Below, piece by piece: positions 53,736 to 64,000 of a stretch of 64,000 nt of DNA (the first letter of the stretch is position 1; every line of letters begins with the position of its first letter). A program made the translations under genes and the position numbers. The notes below the pieces were generated by a model. It saw only the letters and a program-made list of their open reading frames with translations. It was not told where the DNA came from and made no database searches. The DNA is from Pezizomycotina sp. ARF18 (Eukaryota; Ascomycota), in assembly GCA_002224055.1 (NCBI GenBank), contig AZLU01000191.1:1-64000 (forward strand). Reading direction: 5' to 3'.

Positions 53736-54952
53736 ACGAAACCTCGAAAATAACGACATTCTATCTACAAATATAAAACATCTTTCACATTAGTTATTTT
53801 ATGAATTACTCGTTTCCTGGGAGTCAAACCGGAAGACGACGACTTTCCAGAGACATTGGCAACCTTTCTCTGATTATCAACCAAGTAAAGGCAGGCAGTG
53901 CTCGTTCAGCAGCATCATAGCAGTCTTAGATTACGGACTAGCTTCTATTACATACGGACCTTCTAGTCATCTCTGCATGGTGCTTTACTTTACTTTTACG
54001 GCCGGAATGACGGTGTCGGCCTGCTAAAGATCTTGTACATAAGAGAATTTTAAATACTGTATATATATACCAGCGTCATTCAATCGTCGATTTGAGATGT
54101 TTTACAAAAATGTACGAAAAAGCTTTGACAATGAGCAGCGTGGTTTGCTTCGTATAATATTTGAAGTGCAGCTCGATAGTGAACAGCTAAGGATGCCATC
54201 ACTCGACCTACCAAAAGAAAGAAGCACAGATACTTGAGGTTATAGTAGATTCCATTTTAGTAACTAATAGCTAGTCTAAAACCCTCATAGTAAATCCATG
54301 TTGAGAAAGGTCAAACATAATGCACCTCTCTTTTTTAAATTTTGTTAAACTTGTCATACATCTTTTTTAATAAAAGGTATCCAAGCGCATGATAAAGAGG
54401 AAGAAAAACCAATGAAGAAAAAACGCCGCTAGAAAGTCATGAAGAGGTCAGTGGATATGATGGAAATAGAAAACCCTATGAAACCGACCGTTGATAACCA
54501 AGCGAACGAAAAAGTAAGTTTTCATATGTAAAGAAAAAGACCCTATGATATGAAAATTCCGTTTAAGAGCCTGAAGAGGAATGCTCTAAAACATATCAAA
54601 CCCTCGACGAATTTTGAGAGAAAACAGTAATAGGAAAGTGGGGGAAAGGCCAATTTGCCAGTAATGCCGAAAAATGCCAGTTAAGGATAGAATGCAGAAT
54701 AGTAATCTAGTAAACAAAGATATGCGTAAAATGAGAGCGAAAAAAGGAGTGAATGTTATATAATGTACAAGGAGTGAAAAGATGGCGTGGTGCTGATTGT
54801 CACATCATGCCTATCGTTATCGTGATGGTTTGGAGCAATATTGTAACCTAGTCCATATAAAACTTTCTTAGGCGCTATTACTTGAATTAGCTCGAATTAC
54901 CGGCGGTCGTTCTGGAGCAGGATGTTGTACAAGCCACGACGTGCGACGCCTG
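53736..54952. other. convergent COX16/RING spacer
   Basis: About 1.2 kb of AT-rich DNA. I see no gene, repeat or RNA in it. Confidence 0.55.
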
Positions 54953-56658
54953 CTAAAGAAACTTAGGCGATTTGTCGGATAGGGACGGTTCAGGTTCGGC
55001 TTGAGCGCTATGACTCGTCTCAGCAGATTCTGATGTGGTGGGTGGTTGCTCGCTACCGCTGTGACTACGTCTCCGTTGCTCCCGTTCAGCGTTATTGGCC
55101 TGTAACTGCCTCAACGCAGATTCCCTCTCGGCTGCACTCGACGTCGGATGTCGTAGGATCTCCCTGTAGCGGCGAAGCGAGAATTTTTTAAGAGCGGGGG
55201 CGTTTCTGTCGACAACAGCGGTTCTGGAGTAAGTCCTGGGCTTTCGAGGAGGCCCTGAGCCTTCCTGTCCAGCGGATAGCGAAGGATGGAGGTCGACACG
55301 GATCTCAAATGTTAGTAACTACAAAATAAGCTGTTGCAGAAGAGAAACAAGTGGTAGATTTTCTGGGTGACAGATACATACGACTGGACAAGACCCAGCC
55401 ACATTCAAGAGCCAAGGATCCACACAAGCCGGGTGGAACGGATGTCGGCAAGGAAGCACACGCAATTGCTCTCCTTCCACAAAATTTTCCATACAAATCG
55501 GACATATCAGATGCGAAGGATTCATAATCGGAACCTCTTCAGTTTTCTTCTCCGGCTTCGCCGGCTGATAGCGTCAGCAGATCCCGTAGTCCTTCATCTT
55601 CCTCTGGCTCGATAACATTTGTCGAAGAATCCCCTGCTGTTGTTTTTTTCGTAAGCAGGAGCTGTCGAACTGCTTCGGCTTCTGTCGATCCCTCGGATTT
55701 ACTTGTGCGTCTTTGTGATCCTGTTGTTGTTCCTTCGTCTTATCTCCTGCAACTGCAGGCGCAGCGGTTGTATTATGATTTTCCGTCCCCGAAGTGCCGG
55801 TGGGTGCATCTTGTAACTCCGTTGCATCCTCAGCCTTAACTGGATTCTCAGATCACCTTCCTTTGAACCTCCTCCAAATCTTACTAACGGTATCGTGTCT
55901 AGAACCGCCCTTGCAATGCCCTGTGCACGTGTTGCCGGCCTCTGCCGAAATCTCCAGGCCGAGGTCCGTATCTCTCCGATGCCGGTGGCCCGCAAAGCAC
56001 CTATTTTGCGTTTCAAATTAATTGACTATAACAAATAGTATGAAAGAGAAAAAACTCAACTAGAATAGAAGGAAGAAAATAAAAATTTACCTATCGTAAT
56101 GACGGTCAAGAATAGGAACGTGACAACACCCGTAATGCTGTACAATATAATCATCGCCACGGCTGTAGTAGGTGCGGGGCCATATATCCTGCCCTGCTGT
56201 TGTTTCCGGAGGTATTGTTTTGATCGTTTGTTCTCGCTCAGCAGTGAAGTTATACGCTATTTGGGCTTTCATAAACTTGTTTTCGGTTGTTGAGGCGTCC
56301 ACGAAATTCTGCGAAACGTCTTTCCAAGTCATCGAATAAATTGATACCACCCGTCGTTGTCTCTCCGTAAATATGCACTCGTCCTCTTCCAGAGAGTATA
56401 ATACTACTGCTAGCGCTTGTCGTGAGTTGCGTTCAGAAAATACTCGGTCGCGTTGGTAAATTCTTTAGTGTCGCAGCTTAGGAGTCGTATCTCGAACTTG
56501 TATCGTTTGATGGCGACGATTCCCCCACAATGTGAGCCAGCCCGATATATTGACAACCTGGAGGAGAGTAAGTTGAATTGTTAGTTGTCATTTTTAAGTC
56601 TTCTATTGTATTTTTAATGATGTTGAAAATTTCCATTAACCCATTAAATTTTAACCAC

Positions 56659-56691
<33 letters not shown>

Positions 56692-56982
56692 CTCCGGGGA
56701 AAAGAAAGAACTAACATGAAGATCGTTCCAATTATCACCAATGCCAGTTTCGAAAGTCCTCGGTTCTATCCTGCTCACGTACACTTCGTTCGAGACCATA
56801 CTACGGCTGTCAAACCAAGTTGCTTGTGCGGGATCTTGCGGATGGCAAACGGCTTGAGCAGGGTTGAGTATGCTGCTGATGGTCTGTGCAACCGCAGGCA
56901 AAAGTAGGTGATGAATGACGATATAATACATAATGTCGTACGTTTTGTTGTTGTTGGAGGAGACCGGAAGGTATGTGCTAGC
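54953..56982 (-). CDS. PA-TM-RING ubiquitin ligase
   Basis: This is a membrane E3 ligase of the protease-associated/transmembrane/RING type. The start at 56982 gives [14 protein letters not shown] with a hydrophobic stretch ([15 protein letters not shown]) that can act as signal sequence. A lumenal domain follows ([20 protein letters not shown], then [20 protein letters not shown]). One membrane span, [20 protein letters not shown], lies at about 56165-56105. After an intron (about 56015-56090) comes [15 protein letters not shown] and [18 protein letters not shown], a stretch usual in fungal members. The RING-H2 is [36 protein letters not shown] at 55505-55385. An intron near 55313-55382 interrupts the last zinc ligand. 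The serine- and acid-rich tail ends LSDKSPKFL, stop at 54953. Frame breaks exist near 55560, 55830 and 56480. Confidence 0.85.
56659..56687. repeat. poly(A) tract, 29 bases
   Basis: A run inside the PA-TM-RING gene; on the coding strand it is a T tract, probably within an intron near the 3' splice site. Confidence 0.9.
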
Positions 56983-57351
56983 CATGGCTATGGTGAAGTA
57001 TCATCTGTTTTTCCCCTTCGACTGTGAAGAGGGAAAAACGAGAGGAATAAAGCTGAGAAAGTCGGGTAGGTTTAATACAAATGACGTGATATGGTGACGA
57101 AGAAGAGATTAACATCTGAAAGCCGACGAATTTAATAGCTTAATGTCGGAGACGGAAAATCTTCAAATAAAGAGTTGAAACCGGATGAAAATAACAGGAA
57201 TTGGCTGTGGAATGTCCGCGAAATATCGTGTAGATTTTTTCGTTATCGGTCGCGGATCGTCCGAGGGGTTTTGAAAGGGATGTGCGAGGGGGTAGTGATA
57301 ACTAGGAATGTATATATATACTTAGTATAAGTATATCCTCTGAATGATATA

Positions 57352-57352
<1 letters not shown>

Positions 57353-57386
<34 letters not shown>

Positions 57387-57388
57387 AA
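57353..57388. repeat. (AAAT)n microsatellite
   Basis: About nine AAAT units in a row, upstream of the PA-TM-RING gene. Confidence 0.95.
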
Positions 57389-58124
57389 GATAAAAAGGAA
57401 GAAGGAAGGAAGCGGGTCAAGGACTTTTAAGATAACAAGAACAATAATAATAAATGCCTGCAATAAATAATAATAATAATAAAATCGTAAGACTTGGAGT
57501 TAGAACTTGCTTCGAACTCTGATTTACGGAATCGTACCGAACGGAAGCAGCAGGCCAAGGATCTTCTGCTCAAACTACCTGAACTTGCAGTAGCAGATAC
57601 CAAGCACACTCTTATTCCAAATTAAAAACACACATGAAAACAATAAATAGAATTAATTAATATATTAAAATGGCTGTCTGCAAGGGAAAACGAGGCGTAA
57701 ATAAGCCAAGTCTAGGGGGCTGGATAGGATATGCAAAGGGAAGTAAGAAATGAGAAACCCTATCTCACGATGTCGTCGAAGAAAGGGTTGATGGCTTTTT
57801 TTTTTTTTTTTTAAAAAAAAATAATATATTCCTTTATTTCTCAACCTCGTGAGAGAGAGAATAAATTGAAAACAGCAAAAATAATCTATTTCTCCCTTCC
57901 CTTGTTTACCTTATATCCGAATACTCACTTCATCCACCTTTCTCCCCTTTCTTCACCTGATCTCCCGATCTCTAAAGAGATACTTAACTATAGGCATATT
58001 CTTCAGCAAGGAAAAGTACTTCCGACCCTTAGGCCTTAGTTCATGACTGCCAATGCTTACTCCTTGACATTGGCAAGTTGGGGGGCCAAGTTAACCCCCC
58101 CATCTCAAAAGAAAATATTTGTTT

Positions 58125-58335
58125 TGTTTTATAGGCGGGGTGCCGGGTCGGCGACGGGTATTCTCTTTTTTTCCCTTCAAAACGATCAACTTGCCTCTCC
58201 CCCTTCCTTCTGATGGACTTTTCAATCAACAAATCATAGCTTGGTATTAAGCAACAAGGGCCGACCACCACAAAATAGAGAGCAACACGAGTAGAAAAAT
58301 CACCTATGATTGATTTTGCCTGATTTTTTTTTTTT
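58125..58335. repeat. duplicated block, copy 1
   Basis: Shares GTTTTATAG(G/A)CGG, then GTCGG(C)GACGG.TATTCTC, CGAGTAGAAAAATC and GATGATTGATTT-like stretches in the same order with 59665-59850. The copies are diverged and differ in length. No coding function is evident. Confidence 0.7.
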
Positions 58336-59479
58336 CCTACCCCACTCTTTCAACGGACACCCACGCTAATTATAAAACCCCTATCTTTTATCGCAATGAT
58401 TTTGACTTTTCACGATAAGGAAAAAACCCGAGAAAGCCGAGACGGAGAACGAAACGATGGCGACAGACAAAAGCCAGAACAGCACAGCCCACCACCAAGA
58501 CGAGGTGAAGAGAAAAAGTAAAAGAAAAATGGAAAATAAACGGAACAGACTTCAAGAGAGAGCAAAAACGGTTGGCGCCAATGAGCAGCCCTCCCCCCAA
58601 GTTCTTGATGTATTCTCGGCGCTTGGGCCTGCAGAGGGATGGGGAACCGACCATACATAGCCAAGCTTGGAAGCTCTCTCAGATTCTTCTACGGTATATG
58701 TCTTTTGTGGAAAAATAACATATTGATCTGCAGGCAAAATATAAAAAAATAACATTCGATGCACGAGGGAGCTGGGAGATAATGTTAGGTTTTCAACGAT
58801 GATGTTAGTTATAAGTGTTTGACAGAAGAAGAAGATGTCATTATTTTTGGCCCTAAGGTGCACGTACGCAGCTGAAGGATTTATGAAAAAAAAAAAAAAT
58901 AAATAAATAAAAAATCCTGCTAGACGACGGACATTTGTTTTATAGTTGACCATTAGTTATTAGACTGACTCGAGAAATTATTAATCGATTGCATCCTTAT
59001 ATCTGCGCAACTTAAAGATACTCTGTTGCAAGAGCATGCCAGTAGCGGTATTTGACGAAGATACGATGATCATGTTTGAATGAATAAATTAAGATAAAAT
59101 ACACCCGCTCCTATGGGTGTGACTCTCCCCTGGCTACCAGCCCCTGCCAGCTATAAATAAAAGTGGACAGTAGATCAGTAGATACCGCTACCATTAGAAA
59201 AAAAAGAAAAAAAGCAAAAGCTTGTGCTACGAACCCCGGTAGTTTTAATTTTTTTTCTTTCTGTCTTGGCATCTGCTACCTCGTCTCTATATAAAAGAAG
59301 AGCTATAATGAAAACCACTTAACTTCGTATAGAAAAACTCAATCAATCACTCCCCATTGCCTTCAGGCTAACAACCCACCCCCCCAAACAGATGTAATGC
59401 TAAATTTGAATTTGAAGTGGAATGAATCAATATCATGATATAGTATAAAGATAGATGCGTATCCAATAAATGAACACAA

Positions 59480-59668
59480 GAGAACAAGAAAACAAAAAAA
59501 CACCGAATAATCGCCATCCTGTGTTTAAGAGAGACGTATATGCTAAAAAAATTTTGACAACATATTCGTACACCGACCGAAGAGCTCTATGAATTCGGCG
59601 AGGGTCCAGCAACCGCACCCAGCTCCGTATAATCACCGATCTTAATATTAAAAAAACTGATTATTGTT
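59480..59668. repeat. duplicated block matching 63385-63695
   Basis: Shares AAAACACC.AA.AATC.CC, GACCGAAGAGCTC, GAATTCGGCGA and TATAATCACCGATCTTAATA with the right edge of the window, in the same order. Confidence 0.85.
59572..59668 (-). pseudogene. fragment of the gene at the right window edge
   Basis: On the minus strand this reads like the last 30 or so codons of the unidentified gene at 63600-64000 (FFNIKIGDYTELGAVAGPS against FFNIKIGDYKELGAVAGPS) and then its 3' flank. The match begins abruptly; upstream coding sequence is absent, replaced by the other duplicated block. This is a host-gene fragment left by local duplication. Confidence 0.7.
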
Positions 59669-59850
59669 TTTGTTTTATAGACGGTGCGTCGGTGACGGCA
59701 TTCTCCTTCTCCCCTCGAATCGATCTACGGTATTAAAACACCTTGACCGCCAGGGGGAGAAAAAAGGGTTTCGAGTAGAAAAATCGATCACGGATGATTG
59801 ATTGATTTGCTTGGATATCTTTCTCTCCTTTCCTTTTTTTTTTTTTTTTT
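59665..59850. repeat. duplicated block, copy 2
   Basis: Second copy of the block at 58125-58335; it abuts the fragment at 59572-59668, so the two matches meet at one junction near 59668. Confidence 0.7.
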
Positions 59851-60359
59851 TTTTTTTGTTTTCTTTTTTTGGCGCTTTTCTCCCCACCACAAGCCCGCCT
59901 TAGTCCAATTTGAAAAAAAAAAAAAAAAAAAATTTTTTTCAAGCATTTCGTATCCCAAATCTTTCCGTGGGAGGTTTAGAAGAGCAATCTCTCGCCCGTC
60001 GTGAATGTTCAGTACCTGACTGAAAACCTGCCAGCCCGTTCGATATTGTCAGGAAGTGAAAGCTTAGAGTGATGATTTCTATATAAAAGTAAGTAAATCT
60101 TAGTCTTAGTTATTATTACTACTGTTGTAGCCATTTCCCTTAGCATCTGCTCCTTAGCGATAACTATAAATGGTGTTTTCACTATCTACCTAACCTTTCA
60201 GCTAGCCAGTACTTCTTTCACTTAGCTCAATCAACCAAGAGTCTCCTCACATGGTCTCTTTTTCTCTCTCTCATTGAGTATTTCCCACTTAATGACAGCA
60301 ACTACATCCCTTCCCCGACTTAAAGTACTTACTATGTTAAAAAATAGGAAGTTTATGAA

Positions 60360-61260
60360 ACGGTGTTGAGCGGCCTCAAGGCTACCGTTGACCATCTTGA
60401 TATTGTTTACTACCAGGAAACGTCTTCGGCTTTTTCGGATTCACTGCTGCCTCGCAAAGGATCGACCGCCCCGACCAACAAACCGCACCCACTCTGCAGG
60501 CAGGACTGCAATCTAGTATCGAGGTGCGTTTCACTCTCCGTACCGCACCCGCCGTACTTCCCAAGTGGGGCAACTTGGACGTCATGATGACCTTGGAACC
60601 CTGGGGCACTGATACCTACCGCAAAATGGAGGTTTCCCGAACCACTTCCTATTCACTCGCGCCGGCGGAGGCGGCGGTGGTACGCAAAGAGGCACTTTCT
60701 GAGGGATACTCACAAAGACGACGAGTACAAGTATCGCGACAAATTGTACCACTGCCGCCCATATTAGTCGTTTATTGAGGCGTCGTTGTTCTTGGAGCTT
60801 GCACCAACGGTGCCTAAGTATTGCGGCGGTCGTTGTAACAGCGATTCTGTTTCCTGCGGCCGGTATCGGGGTTCCTGGTGTTCGCGACGGCAGTAGCGTA
60901 CGCGCTCCTCTTGATCACTGTAGTATCGGTAATTTGGAGGATAGGTGTCGCTCTCGTAAGAGCGATAGCTTGGAGGCCGAGAATCGCGGTGGTGGTGTGG
61001 TAACTCGGGGAGCGCCACTGTAATCGCCACGGCTGGTGCGGAAGTCAGTGTGAATAGGCATCGAACAACCGGGGTATTGGGTACGTATTAAATACCTGCT
61101 GCTATCCATCGTCCCGTATCCGTGCATCGTGAAAACTAAATGCAAGTACCCTAGACCCACAGTGATCTTGGAGGAAAAGAATTGTGGAAGCGACGACAAT
61201 GTCAAAAGACGATGGTTGACCGTTGGGAGAATCACGAGGTCTTTGTGACCCACTCTTCAT
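60360..61260 (-). CDS. unidentified PPSY membrane protein, paralog A
   Basis: I do not recognise the family. Minus-strand frames give MHGYGTMDSSRYLIRTQYPG (from about 61130), then RDSRPPSYRSYESDTYPPNY (60975), an arginine/glutamate-rich region, and a single membrane span, LIWAAVVQFVAILVLVVFVS (60775-60715). After the span it reads NRKWFGKPPFCG in one frame and FAVGISAPGF in another, ending near 60405 (GSSESEKAEDVSW). Cytosolic PPSY fits the PPxY class that binds WW domains such as those of Rsp5-type ligases; that is inference. The homologous paralog B lies 1.3 kb to the right, in the same orientation. Similarity between copies supports coding function, but both need frame changes. Confidence 0.45.
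60435..60660. repeat. tandem paralog similarity block A
   Basis: Collinear diverged match to 61748-61980, covering the post-membrane coding part of paralogs A and B (for example CGCAAAG.A.CGACCG, ACCAACAAACCGC against TCAACAAACCGC, TGGAACCCT.GGGCA). Confidence 0.85.
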
Positions 61261-61747
61261 GCAAGCAAAAGCAGGGCTACACAAGGCTTTTCGTTCTCAA
61301 AAACATTACATCGGGATTATCGGTAACCCAGCTGGGGCGGTGGGCGAACAAAAACGCCCAGAGGGAAGTAGTGAGTCCACAAAATGGTGCGATGAGAGTC
61401 GAGTAGCGGATGTGTGTATTTTAGATTATAACACAAAACAATGGCTATTTTTCATTAATTCCAAGGGCCAATTAGAATTGCCCATGAAGCATAAGTAACT
61501 AGCTAATGTTATTTTCAACGGTATACATGGCCGGCGAACTCTCCCGTCATCTTTGAAGCGTATTGCAGTTGCCTTAGTATTTGCAAAAATAATAAGAATA
61601 AGAATAAGAATAATATAAGGCGCCACCGCCGGATGGATCTTGCCAGTTCAGAGCCTACTTTCTCCCCCACAACTCGATCTCTTCCGTAGAAATCTTTAAA
61701 GTCTCAGGAATCATCCTTTCTGGATTACTCTGGAACAGCGTACGGAT
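61261..61747. other. spacer between paralogs
   Basis: About 490 bases. An AATAAG repeat (about 61591-61613) is present. A minus-strand reading through 61500-61640 is hydrophobic but too short to call. Confidence 0.4.
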
Positions 61748-62330
61748 TCTGAGATTGACTGGAGCTTCGCAAAGAACCGACCGTGCCGTTCAACAAACCG
61801 CCTTCCAGCTATCCAAGCAATAATGAAGTCTGGCATTGGGTTCTGTTCGCTCTCGGTGCCCCCATCCATCATACTTCGATGATAGGTAAGGGAATTTGGA
61901 GCTCATGATCAATCTGGAACCCTTTGGGCAATGGAAATCGGCGCAAAGCGGAGGCATCCCGAACCATTTCCGATTCACTTGAAGGGCGGTGAGTGCGAAG
62001 GCTCGGGAGAGGGCGGCCGTGCGACTTCGGTAGGATTTCGCAGCCTGACTCGCGTAGTGATCAGGAGACCGACGATGATGGCGAAGAACAGTACTATGGT
62101 AGTGGGACGAGCAGCTTCACGAGGAAGGTCAGACTGCTGATCATTTGTCGCAGCTCTCTGATTCTTCTTGCGTTGATATTTCAGTGTTTTCGCGCCGGGA
62201 TTTCGCCGGGGTTGCTCCTGCCGCAGCAGATCCGCTCCTCATACTGCTCCGGCCGCCATTCTTGCACTCGATCATGCTGGCCATTAGAGTGATAACTAGG
62301 TGGGCTCTCACTCATCCTGGTTCCTACGTT
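61748..62330 (-). CDS. unidentified PPSY membrane protein, paralog B
   Basis: Paralog of the gene at 60360-61260. An ATG at about 62317 gives MSESPPSYHSNGQHDRVQEW with the same PPSY motif. A charged region follows, then a membrane span ARPTTIVLFFAIIVGLLITT (about 62110-62050), then TRVRLRNPTEVARPPSPEPS and, in another frame, NRKWFGMPPLCA (61970), parallel to NRKWFGKPPFCG of paralog A. It probably ends near 61748. The N-terminal half is diverged beyond PPSY, while the post-membrane part is similar at DNA level to paralog A. This suggests a tandem duplication with different rates along the protein. Function unknown. Confidence 0.42.
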
Positions 62331-63599
62331 AATGTTTCAATAAGTCAAAATTATATCTTGACGATGTGGTTTGCCAGCCTCAGCGCAAGCACGATACATC
62401 GGTACTGCAGTATGGGTTGGGTGTTAATTCGGAATACCTACCTACTACTATTACGCTTTCTCGGTCCTTCGTTCGCGTCCGTGTAAGAAGAGATCGGCCA
62501 GTATATCTCTTTTTATTTTTTTTCTTTTTTTATTTTTTTTTTTTATTTATTCCCTTGTCCAGCAGTGTCTAGAGCATGTAACCCTTTCCCGTCAGTAGAA
62601 ACCTATTTTTCAATATACAAGAGGGTCAGGCAATTCAATTTGACGGTTCTATAGTGCCGTTCCCCTTTTGAAAACCCGAGCTGACAAATGAAGTATAATA
62701 ATTTAGTGTACATGTTGGGGATTTAATTGGTTGGTGAGCCATCAGCGATATAAGCGGATGAATATTTATACACTATTATGTGCCTGAACACCAACGGCAA
62801 CTTGTATCGAAGTTCTATGGGTAGCATTCTAGTGAAAAACTGATGGTGACTCGGCGGCCCAATACGAAAATACCGTATACGATATTTATATCGGCATATA
62901 ATATCATATTCCTTTCCCCTTCATGTCCATTGTTCGACGCCGCCTAAACTAACCGTTCTTATACGTGGTATATTCAAATTAACATAATAGCAAAAATTCA
63001 TGCACAAACATATACGACACTCCTGTGATGACGTATCCTACTCCCGAAGCAGGGAACTCGGAGTTGCGTTTTCGTTGCGTCGAAATGGCAGGCACTTTCT
63101 TTCGTGGGGGGTTTTTCTCGCTTATACCCGTCAACCGTGTAACCACGTGTTGGAACGAAAACCTTGTTGAAGTTTACAATTTCGAACGAGGGTTTGAGAT
63201 TTGAACCTTATTATTATAGCTATAGCTCTCTTCTTCTTTGAATATAAAAGAACTATGTAAGAAGTCAACTAAGTACTTAAGTATGTCCCATCCCCTAGTA
63301 TCTACTCCCACAGATACAAATATATAATGCGAAACGGATAAATAAGTCATGACATGCAATATAAATATATATTTTCAGAGAAGAAAAAACCTAAAACACC
63401 AAACAATCTCCGTCGTTGTGCGTTTAGGAGGCAAGGAAATGTATGGTAAAGTGATTTCATATAAAATCGTTGCAATGCAAAGCATGGCCAATCTGCCATG
63501 CGTATGGAGAAAAAAAGTGAACCACCAACTAAAATAATATATATATAAAAGAAAGACGCTTGAAAAAAAAATTGAAAAGGAAACAAATATGGTATTCAT
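62331..63599. other. spacer right of the paralogs
   Basis: About 1.3 kb, AT-rich, with T/pyrimidine runs near 62508-62552. The right end (from 63385) belongs to the duplicated block shared with 59480-59668. No gene recognised. Confidence 0.5.
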
Positions 63600-63695
63600 A
63601 AAACGACCGAAGAGCTCGACGAATTCGGCGACGGTCCGGCAACTGCGCCGAGCTCCTTATAATCACCGATCTTAATATTAAAGAACTGATTATCG
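63385..63695. repeat. duplicated block, presumed source copy
   Basis: Matches 59480-59668. Here the block joins an intact-looking coding end, so this copy is the likely source. Confidence 0.8.
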
Positions 63696-64000
63696 ACGCC
63701 CATGACCGTCTCGCAGAACTTCCTCTGCAGCGTTCGTATGGCCGAATGGTGGCGGACCAATTTTCCCCTAGGACTATCTTCAAAGACGATGTCCGGACCG
63801 AGAGCGCCCTGGTGCTGACTTAACAGGTCGTTGAACGTCGCCGTGATCGTGTGCAGCGGGTACGAAACGCCTCGCGGAGCTTGAGGACGTCCACCCGCGT
63901 CGTCGTGAGGCCGATGGTCTTGAACATCCGCCGCATAAGCGGTGCTCCTGCCCCCACCAGACATCGAACTCCCGCGCGAGTATCTTCCACGCCCGATCTT
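63600..64000 (-). CDS. unidentified gene, 3' part only
   Basis: The gene runs off the right edge. Minus-strand frames give AWKILAREFDVWWGQEH (63990), RMFKTIGLTTTRVDVLKLRE (63930), then TFNDLLSQHQGALGPDIVFE (63837) and HSAIRTLQRKFCETVMGVDN (63750), ending FFNIKIGDYKELGAVAGPS and a Ser-rich tail, stop near 63596. The text is clearly protein-like and helical, with aromatic-rich WK..AREF.VWW at the left. I could not place it in a family. Frame changes near 63960 and 63845 fit the general indel pattern. A fragment of its end is duplicated at 59572-59668. Confidence 0.6.

Larger units (their letters stand above)
56983..60359. other. spacer with duplicated blocks
   Basis: About 3.4 kb without a supportable gene. 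It contains an (AAAT)n microsatellite at about 57353-57388 and two diverged copies of one block (58125-58335 and 59665-59850). It also holds a fragment (59572-59668) matching the end of the gene at the right edge of the window. Confidence 0.5.

Noticed and set aside
58048-58075. Short hairpin TGCCAATG...CATTGGCA
   Set aside because: Eight-base arms with a 12-base loop are not exceptional in this composition and no T-run terminator or element ends accompany it.
58457-58660. Small plus-strand frame with a basic KRKSKRKMENKRNRLQER stretch, resembling a bZIP basic region
   Set aside because: The spacing of N and R does not match bZIP, no leucine zipper follows, and it lies in a repeat-rich spacer.

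Overview
This window is nuclear DNA from a filamentous ascomycete fungus (Pezizomycotina-like). It has short spliceosomal introns of about 55-150 bases with GTAAGT/GTATGT donors and CTAAC-type branch sites. It carries fungal-specific genes: the DASH subunit DAD4, NCA2, the VNX1-type vacuolar antiporter, the BRL1/BRR6 nuclear-envelope protein and an MSY-type MscS channel. Intergenic DNA is long and rich in poly(A)/poly(T) and pyrimidine tracts. There is one 340-base N gap (33830-34169).

Base-level quality is poor. Almost every conserved gene is readable only by changing frame every 50-300 bases, and where the expected protein is unambiguous the shift sits in a run of identical bases (RPT6, COX16, IST2, SKY1). 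I read these as assembly or sequencing indels, not pseudogenes. Gene limits below therefore run from the best start to the best stop, and the protein is not a single open frame.

Layout, left to right: an unidentified gene tail (+, about 560-1800); a GRIP-domain golgin (-, 2252-6387); proteasome ATPase RPT6 (-, 7222-8708); cation/H+ antiporter VNX1 (+, 10458-14270); a gene-poor 4.9 kb; SR-protein kinase SKY1 (+, 19137-21798); DAD4 (-, 22720-23178); an unidentified gene (+, 23714-24800); NCA2 (+, 25161-27518); a 2.8 kb spacer with two related foldback elements; an HExxH zincin-like gene (+, 30330-31499); the ER-junction protein LNP1 (-, 32030-33265); the N gap; INO80 subunit IES6 (-, 34316-34852); BRL1 (+, 35534-37254); the MscS-type channel (-, 38500-41432); a gene-poor 4.6 kb; a GCIP-like gene (-, 46007-47231); anoctamin IST2 (+, 47925-50397); a short-chain dehydrogenase (-, 52009-53081); COX16 (+, 53256-53735); a PA-TM-RING ubiquitin ligase (-, 54953-56982). 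The last part (58-64 kb) is a locally duplicated region with two PPSY-containing membrane-protein paralogs, shuffled repeat blocks, and the 3' end of an unidentified gene.

The conserved genes are ordinary housekeeping genes, and no operon-like system links them. Many products are endomembrane proteins (golgin, VNX1, LNP1, BRL1, MSY, IST2, PA-TM-RING). Several pairs are divergent with a shared promoter (RPT6/VNX1, DAD4/unknown, IES6/BRL1, GCIP/IST2, SDR/COX16). The parts that look least described are the duplicated 58-64 kb segment, the paired foldback elements at 28.0 and 29.3 kb, and the unidentified genes. I recognised no retroviral, LTR or Polinton-like element.
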